Below the pieces are notes generated by a model. The model saw only the letters and a list, made by a program, of their open reading frames with translations. It had not been told where the DNA came from and searched no databases. The position numbers and the translations under genes were made by a program. A DNA stretch of 64,000 nt from Fimbriiglobus sp043785105 (lineage in GTDB: Bacteria; Planctomycetota; Planctomycetia; Gemmatales; Gemmataceae): NCBI GenBank assembly GCA_043785105.1, contig JAYVXO010000193.1, positions 1-64,000 on the forward strand, read 5' to 3'. Every line of letters starts with the position of its first letter. Positions within the stretch are counted from its first letter, which is position 1. Of this stretch, positions 44,890 through 53,400 are shown one piece after another.

Positions 44890-45264
44890 TTACTTCTCAA
44901 CGGGCAACCCTTGCCCCGTCCAATCGCGCCACCCACCGTCCATGCTAATCACGTTCGTGTAGCCCATTTTCTGGAGCATGTCTGCCGAAAGTGCGGACCG
45001 AAAGCCGCCGCCACAGTACAGAACAAGCGGGGTCGCCGGGTCCGGGATTTTCGTTTCGATGTCGCGTTCGAGAACCCCTTTGCCGACGTGAACCGCACCC
45101 GGAATGTGCCCCGCCGCGTATTCACTCTCTTCGCGGACATCGACCAGTGTGAACGTGTCACCGGCACGTTGTCGGGCCAAAACGGCATCAATGCTGCACT
45201 CGTTCACCCGTGTTTTTGCGTCGGCGACGACTTTCAGGAACGTCGGGTTGTGTTGCTTGCCCAT
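44890..45264 (-). CDS. Single-domain rhodanese-like protein
   Basis: A 124-residue protein from the ATG at 45264 (MGKQHNPTFLKVVADAKTRV). The rhodanese fold is clear: FTLVDVREESEYAAGHIPGA (CH2 motifs) and the active-site loop LYCGGGFRSALSA with the catalytic Cys. The C-terminal VISMDGGWRDWTGQGLPVEK is typical. It should transfer sulfane sulfur in the cytoplasm; the acceptor is unknown. A longer frame to 45321 lacks support. Confidence 0.92.
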   Translation of the reverse strand: MGKQHNPTFLKVVADAKTRVNECSIDAVLARQRAGDTFTLVDVREESEYAAGHIPGAVHVGKGVLERDIETKIPDPATPLVLYCGGGFRSALSADMLQKMGYTNVISMDGGWRDWTGQGLPVEK

Positions 45265-45484
45265 GATGAAGACCTCGTAAATTGGGAAATCGGAACAATC
45301 CATTCGCAGAGTAATCGACACGTCAATCGGCTTGTTGACCCAACCCGTGCAATGCCTTGAATCGCGCCAGCTTTGGGGAAATTTAGTGCATTACAGGTTA
45401 AGTGTGGTTGCCCCGGTCCATCGCGGGGAAAGAATCACTGAATAGCGAAAAGCATCGCCATAATCTGTCATGAGAGGCCACCCG

Positions 45485-46075
45485 ATGTACCGCAACTTTT
45501 TCGCTCTTGCTCTCGTTACAGCCGGTGTTGGGTTCACTCACACCGCGACCGCTCAACAGGTGATCGTCATCGAGTCGAGCGCACCTGTCTACTCCAGTGT
45601 ACCGGCTCCCTGTTCCGTCCCGATGTACTCGACTGGTCCCGTCGATCCGCACGTTCGATCCCCGTTTGAAATGCGATTTCCGCGCACAGCCAGGGTGCTG
45701 CAAGTGATCGCGGACCCAACATTGGCGATGCAGAATCGACAAAACTACGCCTGGAATCAACCCTCAGATCACCCCGTGCTGGATGCGGCACCGCCGATTG
45801 CTTCGATTACGTTTTTCGCACTCTCGTTAGGTGCATCTGGCTCGATGAATACGGTGGGCCTGTTCGTGCCGGCGGCACTCCGGTTGCTACGTGTCGTACT
45901 GTATGGATCACCGCTACCCGGCACCCGTGCTGACACACTCTTGTGGGTCGCACTGCCGACGGTGGCCCGAATCCGGCTGGCGAACAAAGAAAGCGGCGGG
46001 TTGTTTCACCCACCCCTGATCCAGCGACCATTGCTTCCGTGGCGTCGCAATGCGGCAACGGGATACTGCCGGTAA
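45485..46075 (+). CDS. Putative secreted protein, unrecognised
   Basis: About 196 residues from the ATG at 45485 (MYRNFFALALVTAGVGFTHTATA signal peptide). The mature N-terminus QQVIVIESSAPVYSSVPAPC is typical of planctomycete Ser/Pro/Val-rich exported proteins. The second half contains a hydrophobic patch (ASITFFALSLGASGSM; VGLFVPAALRLLRVVLYGS) but no family match, and coding character is weaker there. It ends 1 bp from the end of convergent xylA. The N-terminal half is more credible than the C-terminal half. Confidence 0.45.
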   Translation: MYRNFFALALVTAGVGFTHTATAQQVIVIESSAPVYSSVPAPCSVPMYSTGPVDPHVRSPFEMRFPRTARVLQVIADPTLAMQNRQNYAWNQPSDHPVLDAAPPIASITFFALSLGASGSMNTVGLFVPAALRLLRVVLYGSPLPGTRADTLLWVALPTVARIRLANKESGGLFHPPLIQRPLLPWRRNAATGYCR

Positions 46076-46076
46076 G

Positions 46077-47393
46077 TTAGCGGTAGTAGCGGTTGATGAT
46101 GTTCTCGATCAACTCCTGCCGACCGGATTCGTTCTTGTCGGCGTCGCCCTTCTTGAGCATGTAGGCTTCGAGCGTCTCGAAGCTCGCTTGCCCACCCTCA
46201 ATGTCTGCGCCGATGCCCTTGTCCCAACTGCCGTATCGCTTCGCCACGATGTCCTTCAGCACGCCATCTTTCCGCATCGCGGCTGCAATTTTTAGACCCT
46301 GAGCAAAGGCATCCATCCCACCGATGTGGGCGTAGAATAAATCGTTTGGCTCGAAGCTTTCCCGGCGAACTTTCGCGTCAAAGTTGAGGCCGCCCGAACC
46401 CAAGCCGCCCTGACCAAGGACCACAAGCATCGCTTGGGCCGTCTGATACAAGTCGGTCGGGAATTGATCGGTGTCCCAGCCGATCAACTCATTGCCCCGG
46501 TTTGCATCAATGCTCCCGAGCATCCCGTAACTGCTCGAATACGTCAGCTCATGGAACATCGTGTGCCCCGCGAGCGTGGCGTGGTTGGTTTCGACGTTGA
46601 ACTTGAACTCCTTGTCGAGTCCGTAAGTCTTCAAGAACGCCATGCACGCGGCACAATCCGAGTCGTACTGGTGCGTGGTCGGTTCCTTCGGCTTCGGCTC
46701 GATGAGGAACTGCCCGGTGAACCCGATCTTGTGTTTATGCTCGACCGCGAGGTGCAAGAACTTGGCAAGGTGGTCGAATTCCCGCCGCAAGTCAGTGTTA
46801 AACAGGTTGTGGTAGCCTTCGCGCCCGCCCCAGAAAACGTAGTTGACGCCGCCCAGTTCCTTGGTCACTTCGAGTGCTTTCTTGACTTGGGCACCCGCAT
46901 AAGCAAACACATCCGCATTGCATGATGTGGCAGCACCATGAACGAACCGCTTGTTGCTGAACAGGTTTGCCGTGCCCCACAGCAATTTGACGCCAGTCTC
47001 GTCTTGCTTCTGCTTAAGCTTGGCCGCAATCGTGTCGAGGTTCTTGTTCGTTTCCGAAAGGGTGCTGCCTTCCGGCGCCACGTCACGATCGTGGAAACAA
47101 TAAAAGGGGGCGCCGAGTTTCGTGACGATTTCAAACATCACATCCACGCGCCGCAAGGCGATGTCCATCGCCGACCCGCCTTGGTCGTCCCACGGTCGCA
47201 CGGCACACCCCGGACCGAACGGGTCCGCGCCCGTCCCGGTCATGGTGTGCCAGTAGCAGACCGCGAACCGCAAGTGCTCCTTCATGGAGCGGCCTTCGAC
47301 GAGTTCGGTCGCGTTGTAGTGCCGAAACGCCAGATCGTTCTTGCTGTCCGGACCCTCGAACGCGATCGTGGGTACACCATCGAAAAATGCCAT
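46077..47393 (-). CDS. xylA: Xylose isomerase
   Basis: About 438 residues from the ATG at 47393 (MAFFDGVPTIAFEGPDSKND), the normal length; an extension to 47471 is unlikely. Family landmarks in order: LAFRHYNATELVEGRSMKEH, FAVCYWHTMTGTGADPFGPG, FCFHDRDVAPEG (catalytic His region), VFWGGREGYHNLFNTDLRRE, FLIEPKPKEPTTHQYDSD, KFNVETNHATLAGHTMFHEL and GSIDANRGNELIGWDTDQFP with the two-metal ligands. It interconverts xylose and xylulose in the cytoplasm. No xylulokinase gene is nearby, so it stands alone. Confidence 0.96.
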   Translation of the reverse strand: MAFFDGVPTIAFEGPDSKNDLAFRHYNATELVEGRSMKEHLRFAVCYWHTMTGTGADPFGPGCAVRPWDDQGGSAMDIALRRVDVMFEIVTKLGAPFYCFHDRDVAPEGSTLSETNKNLDTIAAKLKQKQDETGVKLLWGTANLFSNKRFVHGAATSCNADVFAYAGAQVKKALEVTKELGGVNYVFWGGREGYHNLFNTDLRREFDHLAKFLHLAVEHKHKIGFTGQFLIEPKPKEPTTHQYDSDCAACMAFLKTYGLDKEFKFNVETNHATLAGHTMFHELTYSSSYGMLGSIDANRGNELIGWDTDQFPTDLYQTAQAMLVVLGQGGLGSGGLNFDAKVRRESFEPNDLFYAHIGGMDAFAQGLKIAAAMRKDGVLKDIVAKRYGSWDKGIGADIEGGQASFETLEAYMLKKGDADKNESGRQELIENIINRYYR

Positions 47394-47507
47394 CGTGTTC
47401 CGTCGGGGTTGGAGGGAGAGAACTTTGTTCTGAAGGAAAGCGTATTCCCGGACGGCCGGTTTGTGTAGCATATCAACTAGGGACGAAAGGCAACGCCGAG
47501 GTGAAAT

Positions 47508-47861
47508 ATGAGCGCAACAACCGATTCCGTAACCCTACCGCTTTCACCCGTAGTCTACGTGCAGTCGTTGAGCCTCGAAGACAAGCAAGCGGTGCTTGTG
47601 GCATTGTTACGTGAAGCGATTCAGATCAACGGTGACGATACCCCGATGCCGATCGAAGACGAATCCGGTCAGTCGATGGGGTATTATCTGCCACCGAAGC
47701 CGGCTAAACTACAAGTTGAGAATATCGGTCCGAGGCTAACTCCCGAGGAGCAAACAAAGATTGAGCAACGGTTACAACACCTCGATGATGCCATTCCGAT
47801 CCGAGAAGTGATAGCGGATTTCAAGCAGCGTCTGGCTGCGCTGAAAACGCAACCACAGTGA
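47508..47861 (+). CDS. Small acidic protein, possible antitoxin-like
   Basis: A 117-residue protein starting at MSATTDSVTLPLSPVVYVQS. It is helical and acidic, with SLEDKQAVLVALLREAIQIN near the start and LTPEEQTKIEQRLQHLDDAI near the end. The shape resembles small addiction-module or regulator-accessory proteins, but no family is recognised. Its last 41 bases overlap the end of the convergent gene at 47821, so the two transcripts are antisense over that stretch. Confidence 0.6.
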   Translation: MSATTDSVTLPLSPVVYVQSLSLEDKQAVLVALLREAIQINGDDTPMPIEDESGQSMGYYLPPKPAKLQVENIGPRLTPEEQTKIEQRLQHLDDAIPIREVIADFKQRLAALKTQPQ

Positions 47862-48144
47862 TCCTTCGTTCCTTGTTGCGGAATGGCCAGGGACCGACAA
47901 CACTATCTTGCGGAGTGAACGCAAGCCAAATGCCATCAGCGTAAAGCCACCAAATTGAACCACTATGCAATCGCTTCAAAACTGCCCCGAATGGTATTGT
48001 TCCGGACTGCGTGAAGGTCCGCTCGATTTCCTCACAATAGAAAATTGCTAATGCGAGTGCGTCACTCGGAACACGTGTTCGTGTGGTCAGTAAATCTAGC
48101 AGTTCGATTCGTGCCTCGGGCAAAATCGTGATAGTTGTTCGCAT
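47821..48144 (-). CDS. Small protein with ParE/RelE-like C-terminal strand pattern
   Basis: A 107-residue protein, MRTTITILPEARIELLDLLT, followed by SDALALAIFYCEEIERTFTQ and a strand-rich end WWLYADGIWLAFTPQDSVVG, then RRITVVAFSAQ. The helix-helix-strand-strand order is reminiscent of RelE/ParE toxins, but the key residues cannot be confirmed. It converges on the 117-residue gene, with which it overlaps by 41 bp; classical toxin-antitoxin pairs are co-directional, so this is only a weak hint. Confidence 0.6.
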   Translation of the reverse strand: MRTTITILPEARIELLDLLTTRTRVPSDALALAIFYCEEIERTFTQSGTIPFGAVLKRLHSGSIWWLYADGIWLAFTPQDSVVGPWPFRNKERRITVVAFSAQPDAA

Positions 48145-48190
48145 CAGCTTGCCCTTAAGTTAACCCCGAAATCCGTTACCTTTCACTCTT

Positions 48191-48709
48191 CTAACCCATC
48201 GCCTTCATCACAGCCACTGTGAACGCAGGCAAGTCATCGGGCTTACGGCTGGTGATGATGTTGCCATCGACGACCACTTCGGCATCGACGTAGATGGCTC
48301 CGGCGTTCACCACGTCGTCTTTGATGGAATGGAAGCACGTTGCTTTTTTGCCGCGAAGAGCAGTGGTCGAGCAAAGTACCCACGGGCCGTGGCAGATGGC
48401 GGCGGTGGGTTTGTTGGCGGCAGCCATATCCCGAACCAACTTCAGCATCGCTTCACTCCGCCGAATGTAATCCGGGGCGAACCCACCGGGGATGATGATC
48501 GCATCGAAATCGGCGGCGTTAACGGTGTGGGCGGCGACATCGGCCTTCGCTGGATAGCCGAGTTTACTCGCATACACTTTGCCCGCTTCCAAGCCAACGA
48601 GTGTGACAGCGGCGCCTGCTTCCTTGAGCCGGTAAACGGGATACCACACTTCCATCTCTTGATATTGTTGCTCGATCAGCATTGCGATCCGTTTGCCCGA
48701 GAGGTTCAT
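48191..48709 (-). CDS. DJ-1/PfpI-family protein
   Basis: A 172-residue protein from the ATG at 48709 (MNLSGKRIAMLIEQQYQEME). AIIIPGGFAPDYIRR and AICHGPWVLCSTTALRGKKA carry the nucleophile elbow with the catalytic Cys and adjacent His, and the Glu of the N-terminal YQEMEVWYPVYRLKEAG completes the PfpI set. Members act as glyoxalases, deglycases or proteases; the activity here cannot be told. A perfect hairpin at 48734-48765 lies upstream and ends the neighbouring gene. Confidence 0.92.
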   Translation of the reverse strand: MNLSGKRIAMLIEQQYQEMEVWYPVYRLKEAGAAVTLVGLEAGKVYASKLGYPAKADVAAHTVNAADFDAIIIPGGFAPDYIRRSEAMLKLVRDMAAANKPTAAICHGPWVLCSTTALRGKKATCFHSIKDDVVNAGAIYVDAEVVVDGNIITSRKPDDLPAFTVAVMKAMG

Positions 48710-48733
48710 GACGGTTTCCAGTGAGGGGTGAAC

Positions 48734-48765
48734 AAATGAAGCCCCACCGACGTGGGGCTTCATTT
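48734..48765 (-). terminator. Perfect hairpin after the LecA-like gene
   Basis: AAATGAAGCCCCAC and GTGGGGCTTCATTT form a 14-bp perfect stem with a 4-base loop. On the minus strand the stem ends in ATTTGTT, a short T-run, suited to terminating the gene that ends at 48786. Confidence 0.8.
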
Positions 48766-48785
48766 GGTTTACGATCTTGGGACAA

Positions 48786-49901
48786 CTATTCGCCGACTTT
48801 GACTTTCACTTTGTAGCTGCCACTGCAGTCGTTGTTTCCCCAACTACTCGGGGCAATGATGAGGTAAAGCCGCCCGGCGGTCGGAGAGGTGGCTTGTTTG
48901 TAATTCGATCCCACCACGAAGGGGGCACCGTTCGCGCCGATTTTGCCCAGGACCGAACCGGAGCGAACAAAGCCAGCTTGCATACCCCTAACCCCTTGAT
49001 TGTTATTGGGCACACCGGGTGGCCCCAACTGATTCGGCATCCCCGGTGCGGCACCGCTGCCGCCTTCGGGTTTCGCCAAGTACCGACCGGGTTCTTGCGG
49101 CCATTGATCGACCTCACCCGTCGCTGTGATCCCAATCGGCACATCAGTCAAAACATCAATCTTGGTATCCATCCAGCTTGCATAATTAAGTTTCGCGTAC
49201 ATGCCCGCATCCAGGGTGATTTCGTTCGACCCCGCACCAACAAACGTCGCCCGCAGCGTTTTGACTTCGTCGATCTTGAGCGTGGTTTCGCCGAATTGTT
49301 TGGTCTTCACTTTGAGTGTGGTCGTTTCCAACCGTCCGCGAATGGTGAAGTCGTTGGTTTCGACCGTGTCGAGGTCTTTCAGATTGAGGCGATCGGCGGG
49401 AAGTTTCTTCGTGAGGATTTTCAACACGTCTTCGGCCCGACGGGCTAGCTCCGCGTCACTGTTCTTGGTCGCCCGCTTCAGGGACGGTACCGCGTACTCT
49501 TTGAAGCCGGCCAGTTCTTTTTCGGCATCTTCCCGTTCTTGAAACGCCGGGGCACCGAGCTTGGCAATCGCCGCTTCGATCTTCGCTTCTAGCCCATCGG
49601 GGTACCGGAAGCCGAATTCCACACGCCGCAATTCGGTGTACGGGATTGTGAGCTTGCCGTACTTCGTGGCGACCACGACCATTGTGTCGAGGATCACCAT
49701 TTTCACGTTGCTGTTATCCGAGAAGCTCACATCAAACTCGGGCGGCCCGTCGGCCGGTTTGGGCTTGTCCTCGGCAACGGGTTTAGCGGTTTGCTTGGCC
49801 TTGTCATCGGGCGCCTTTTTCTTGCCTTCGTCTTGTGCCCCCGCAAGCGTGGCACTCAACAATAACGTGAAGAAGTAGCCAACTCCTGTTGCGATTCGCA
49901 T
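48786..49901 (-). CDS. Secreted protein with C-terminal LecA (PA-IL)-like domain
   Basis: About 371 residues from the ATG at 49901 (MRIATGVGYFFTLLLSATLAGA signal peptide). A charged Lys/Ala/Pro linker is followed by a beta-rich part (FDVSFSDNSNVKMVILDTMV) and a HEAT-like helical stretch (IAKLGAPAFQEREDAEKELA; SLKRATKNSDAELARRAEDV). The C-terminal 100 residues (VPIGITATGEVDQWPQEPGR, then RSGSVLGKIGANGAPFVVGS and AGRLYLIIAPSSWGNNDCSG with SYKVKVKV) follow the LecA/PA-IL galactose-lectin pattern: ATG-EV, G-x-L-x-x-x-I-G-x-x-x-x-F-x-V-G and GRLYL...N..SGS..V. One LecA-type ligand position reads NNDCSG instead of the usual NDDxxxDNSGS. A surface carbohydrate-binding role is likely. Confidence 0.75.
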   Translation of the reverse strand: MRIATGVGYFFTLLLSATLAGAQDEGKKKAPDDKAKQTAKPVAEDKPKPADGPPEFDVSFSDNSNVKMVILDTMVVVATKYGKLTIPYTELRRVEFGFRYPDGLEAKIEAAIAKLGAPAFQEREDAEKELAGFKEYAVPSLKRATKNSDAELARRAEDVLKILTKKLPADRLNLKDLDTVETNDFTIRGRLETTTLKVKTKQFGETTLKIDEVKTLRATFVGAGSNEITLDAGMYAKLNYASWMDTKIDVLTDVPIGITATGEVDQWPQEPGRYLAKPEGGSGAAPGMPNQLGPPGVPNNNQGVRGMQAGFVRSGSVLGKIGANGAPFVVGSNYKQATSPTAGRLYLIIAPSSWGNNDCSGSYKVKVKVGE

Positions 49902-49996
49902 TGGGTTAACCCTCGGTGGGAAGAGACCGTGTGATTCGATTCTGACTTTCGCAATCTTAACCTGTTGACAGCCCCCGCGTCTATCGTTGAGTGCAT

Positions 49997-50995
49997 TTAT
50001 CGTGTCGGTTTCACGATTTCCCGATACCACGCCAGGGCCGCTTTCATGCCTTCGTCGAAGCCGACTTTTGGGTCGTATCCCAACACGGTGCGGGCTTTGC
50101 CGATGCTGAAATCGAGGTTCAACCCGGCAAATTTGACGGTGGCTTGGGTGATGAGCGGCGGGTTCGGGGCATTTTTGCGGCGGAAGACGTTCTCACGCCA
50201 TCGTGCTAATGGTTTCGCCAGAAACAACGGGATCGACATCTTCGGTCGCGGTAACCCGAGGCCATCGGCGATCGTCTCGAAAAACCGTTTCTTGGTGACG
50301 AACTCGCCGTCCGTAATGTTGAACACTTCGCCCAGTGCCTTCGGATGATCGGCGGCCAGAAATATGGCTTCGACCAAGTTGCCGATGTACGTGGTGTTCA
50401 GAACATGCTTGCCACGCGACATGTAGATGATGCTCTTCTTCGCCAGTCGCTCGGCCAGTCGGGGTAAAACTGTCCGGTCGCGGGGGCCGTAGATGAAGCC
50501 GGGTCGCAAGATGGTGATGGGGGTTTGGTGCTTGCGAAATTCGTCGAGTGCGAGTTTCTCGCATTCGACTTTGGATTGGGTGTAGCCGTCAATGTGATGG
50601 GCGGGCAGCGGTTCGGTTTCGTCGGTGCCGTAATGATGGCGTGCTTCGTAAACGCCCAAGCTGGAAATATGCAAGAAGCGCTTGAGCGGTTTGCCGCGAA
50701 CGGCCTCTAGGAGTGACCGCAAGCCTTCGACGTTCACTTGGCGATAGTCGTCAACCGGCCCCCAATCGCCGACCTTCGCCGCACAGTGAATCACATAATC
50801 CACCCCGTCGGCGGCGCGCCGCAACGCATCGGGTTGGGTGAGATCACCCGGCATGATTGTCGCCCCGATCGCTTCGAGGTGCTTCGTATTACTGCCCGGT
50901 CGTGCTAGTGCTCGCACCGTCCCAAGCTTCACGGCAACATCCGCAACATGACTGCCGACAAACCCAGTTGCACCCGTAATCAGATAAATCGGCAT
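49997..50995 (-). CDS. NAD(P)-dependent epimerase / 3-beta-HSD-like short-chain dehydrogenase
   Basis: A 332-residue protein from the ATG at 50995. The N-terminal Rossmann motif is ITGATGFVGSHVADVA, followed by the extended SDR features VDYVIHCAAKVGDWGPVDDY, SSLGVYEA and Y-x-x-x-K in GYTQSKVECEKLAL. The mid-region IYGPRDRTVLPRLAERL is typical of the NAD-dependent epimerase/dehydratase and 3-beta-hydroxysteroid dehydrogenase groups. The substrate is unknown. It is a lone minus-strand gene next to the tRNA. Confidence 0.88.
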   Translation of the reverse strand: MPIYLITGATGFVGSHVADVAVKLGTVRALARPGSNTKHLEAIGATIMPGDLTQPDALRRAADGVDYVIHCAAKVGDWGPVDDYRQVNVEGLRSLLEAVRGKPLKRFLHISSLGVYEARHHYGTDETEPLPAHHIDGYTQSKVECEKLALDEFRKHQTPITILRPGFIYGPRDRTVLPRLAERLAKKSIIYMSRGKHVLNTTYIGNLVEAIFLAADHPKALGEVFNITDGEFVTKKRFFETIADGLGLPRPKMSIPLFLAKPLARWRENVFRRKNAPNPPLITQATVKFAGLNLDFSIGKARTVLGYDPKVGFDEGMKAALAWYREIVKPTR

Positions 50996-51139
50996 CAAGG
51001 GAACCTACGGGAAAAGTACGCCAGCGGAGTTTGACTGGAACGAAAACGCTGAACTACGTGACCGTTATTCGTGAGGAATACCAGCGAAGTGTACCCGGCC
51101 ATCCGCTGGAACGGGTGGCCAGGATTTCTCTTGATCGAG

Positions 51140-51211
51140 TGGGCAATACAGGATTTGAACCTGTGACATCGCCCGTGTGAGGAGCGCGCTCTACCGCTGA
51201 GCTAATTGCCC
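51140..51211 (-). tRNA. tRNA-Val (anticodon CAC)
   Basis: Read on the minus strand, 72 bases fold as a complete cloverleaf: acceptor GGGCAAT/ATTGCCC, D-arm GCTC-AGCGGTA-GAGC, anticodon stem CGCTC/GGGCG (one G-T pair), loop CTCACAC with anticodon CAC, and T-arm ACAGG-TTCAAAT-CCTGT, with discriminator A. CAC decodes GUG valine codons. The CCA end is not encoded. The fold was done by hand; no second tRNA was found nearby. Confidence 0.92.
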
Positions 51212-51304
51212 GAGCTTCCCGAGGTGTGCAAGGTCGCCATGCACGCCCCACCAAAGATCCTAGCTGTCTCCGACGTTGTTGGCCAGGAGATCATCACCCA
51301 AAGA

Positions 51305-51342
51305 AGGCTTCCCAACTCAAAGTCATTAGGAAGCCTGTTTTT
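51305..51342. terminator. Hairpin between tatA and the tRNA
   Basis: AGGCTTCC (51305-51312) pairs with GGAAGCCT (51329-51336) around a 16-base loop. GTTTTT follows on the plus side and TCTTTG on the minus side. It lies just downstream of tatA in the direction of tatA transcription. Confidence 0.7.
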
Positions 51343-51369
51343 AGTAGACAACCGACGCACCGTCAAGGT

Positions 51370-51642
51370 TCACACTCTGGGTGGCAGGTTATTCGATGCC
51401 GCGTCACTGAATACAGGGGCGGTGGGGGTGACCCGTTGGGGTGCCCTTACAGGTTCGGGTTCAATTGACGCGCGGGCGGTTGATGACGAATTGTTGATCT
51501 CGTCTTCCATCCCGGCGAAACCCTTCTTGAACTCGATCACGGTCTTGCCAAGCGACCGTCCGATGTCAGGAAGTTTGCGACCGAAAAGTAACACGCCGAT
51601 TAGCAGGAGTACCAGAACTTCCTGCATTCCAAGTCCGAACAT
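51370..51642 (-). CDS. tatA: Twin-arginine translocase subunit TatA
   Basis: A 90-residue protein from the ATG at 51642, with GGAGG seven bases upstream (a TTG two codons earlier is also possible). MFGLGMQEVLVLLLIGVLLF is the TatA membrane helix, followed by the hinge GRKLPDIGRSLGKTVIEFKK and the amphipathic helix, then a Ser/Pro-rich tail. TatA forms the pore for folded proteins with Tat leaders; this window holds several (sulfite oxidase-like, DMF-amidase-like and FAD oxidoreductase genes). No tatC is in the window. Confidence 0.92.
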   Translation of the reverse strand: MFGLGMQEVLVLLLIGVLLFGRKLPDIGRSLGKTVIEFKKGFAGMEDEINNSSSTARASIEPEPVRAPQRVTPTAPVFSDAASNNLPPRV

Positions 51643-51835
51643 AATCAATCCTCCTCAATACAAGTGATGGCGCACAGGCCACAGGTTTAGGTATTGGTGT
51701 GAATCACCGTGCCAACAGGAGGAGGTTGAAGGTAACCCCGCGAAGTTTGCAATGCTCAAGTAATATACCAGCCGACTCGGTCAACGGGCAAGAAGTTCGC
51801 GGAGTATTTTCACAAGGAATGCGCCAGGGTCTGGC

Positions 51836-52012
51836 AAAATTTTCTGGCACTCCACCTGGAACGGGTCTTCGGCCCTGAAAGGGACGTTCAATCAGCCCAG
51901 GGCCATGCCCTGGGAACTCGCACCCAGGGCATGGCCCTGGGCTGACAGCACGTGCCTTTCAGGCCCGAAAACCATGAGAATTCACCCGCCCAAAAAATTT
52001 GCCTGACCCGTA
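51836..52012. repeat. Palindromic repeat, family A copy 3
   Basis: CAGCCCAGGGCCATGCCCTG (51893 onward) and CAGGGCATGGCCCTGGGCTG (51925 onward) form the core, with outer arms CGGCCCTGAAAGGGACGTTC and TGCCTTTCAGGCCCGAAA. The flanks TTTTCTGGCACTCCACCTGG and AAAAATTTGCCTGACCCGTA match copies 1 and 2. It lies downstream of the EEP gene, between it and tatA. Confidence 0.85.
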
Positions 52013-52036
52013 CACCAGATCGCCTCGTTCTCCGAC

Positions 52037-53239
52037 TCACTCCGGCTTCGGCTTGGACGCGGGTGGTTGGAGTTTCAACGTCACGGTCACCGGGAAGTGG
52101 TCGCTATACCCACGGCCACCGATCGGGGGGCTGCGGGGGTTGCCGAATCGCCACGGTTCACGGCGGGTTCCGCGCATTAGCCCGTCGGTATAGGTTTTGA
52201 CGCTGTCCGGATCACAACTCCAGCCTTCATTATCTAACATGCCGGGCGAAACGCAGATGTGGTCGTAGATCAGCGGTCGGCCGTTGTACCAGATTGTGCC
52301 AAACTTATCGGCAGGCTTACCAGCGAAGAGGTCGAGTAGGAACGGGTTGTTGTCGGTCGGTAGAACCTGATTTCGGTTGCCGGTTGTGTGCAACCCTTTC
52401 AACACCGGCTCGGAATCGGGCGTGTCGTTAAAATCGCCGCACACGACGAAGTCGGTGTTCGGGTTTTTCTTCGCTAAATCGGTGAAGACGCGATTAATAG
52501 TATTGCTGTATTTGTCTCGCCCGCCATCACCGTTGCTGCCGTCCTTCTGGCGAAGTTGGGAAGTCCAGTGCGAAGCAATGATGCACAACTCATACCCGTT
52601 GACGTAAAGGCGGCCTTCCAGAATGCGTAACTGATAGCCGTGCAATTTCGTGAAACCGTGCGACACGTTCAACCGGGTGATGATACACGGCGCGATGTGT
52701 CGGCCCGCGTCTAGGTTTTTCATCACGACTTGCGTGTATTTCAACTTGGGGTCGGCTTTGGCGTCGTCGAGTTTTTTGTTCAGCGTCGCCTTCAACAAAT
52801 CGGCAGCGCGGACCGTTTCCACTTCGGCACACGCCAGGATGTCCGGGCCTTTACCGCCGTTCATTTTCAACAGGATTTCGGCGAGGTGGTCGTATTTTTG
52901 CTGTCGGAGCTTTTCGTCGTTCGCAAACGGATTGTCGAATTCTTCGTCCACGTCGCGGCGTTTGTCGTCTTTGTCATCGAACAGGTTTTCCACGTTCCAG
53001 AAGCAGAACATAAACGTCCCGGACCCGTCCGGATTGATGCCCGTGGCTGCGTTCGGTTCCGGGTAAAGAGCGGCATTCGATGGCGCGCGTTCGTGGGTGA
53101 CCACGAAATAAACCAGTCCTGCTAACAGGGCGAATGCGATGATGCCGACTCGCGTGGCCAACGACAATTTCATGACGAGCGGCAAGAACGGCTTTGCCAA
53201 TCGAATGAGTTGAGTCGGTGGAATTGAGGAATTAGCCAT
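52037..53239 (-). CDS. Membrane-anchored endonuclease/exonuclease/phosphatase family protein
   Basis: A 400-residue protein from the ATG at 53239 (MANSSIPPTQLIRLAKPFLP). One N-terminal membrane helix (GIIAFALLAGLVYFVV) leads to an EEP domain: FMFCFWNVENLFDDKDDKRR with the metal-binding Asn and later Glu, LYVNGYELCIIASHWTSQLR, the NTDFVVCGDFNDTPDSEPVL Asp/Asn pair, and the closing GYSDHFPVTVTLK with the catalytic Asp-His. It is probably an extracytoplasmic nuclease or phosphodiesterase anchored in the membrane. A longer frame to 53560 overlaps the divergent gene and is rejected. Confidence 0.86.
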   Translation of the reverse strand: MANSSIPPTQLIRLAKPFLPLVMKLSLATRVGIIAFALLAGLVYFVVTHERAPSNAALYPEPNAATGINPDGSGTFMFCFWNVENLFDDKDDKRRDVDEEFDNPFANDEKLRQQKYDHLAEILLKMNGGKGPDILACAEVETVRAADLLKATLNKKLDDAKADPKLKYTQVVMKNLDAGRHIAPCIITRLNVSHGFTKLHGYQLRILEGRLYVNGYELCIIASHWTSQLRQKDGSNGDGGRDKYSNTINRVFTDLAKKNPNTDFVVCGDFNDTPDSEPVLKGLHTTGNRNQVLPTDNNPFLLDLFAGKPADKFGTIWYNGRPLIYDHICVSPGMLDNEGWSCDPDSVKTYTDGLMRGTRREPWRFGNPRSPPIGGRGYSDHFPVTVTLKLQPPASKPKPE

Positions 53240-53400
53240 AGGAGTCTCAATCAATTGGGATGTGTGGTACTGGTGCGATTGTAGTCGATGAATGGGAAAA
53301 TCGGCTAGACAGGTTTCGGATTCACGGTATTGTCTCGCGGCACTGAAGGTGGTTTGATTCGTGCGCACTGATAACAAAACCGGACCACGGAGGGCGGAAG

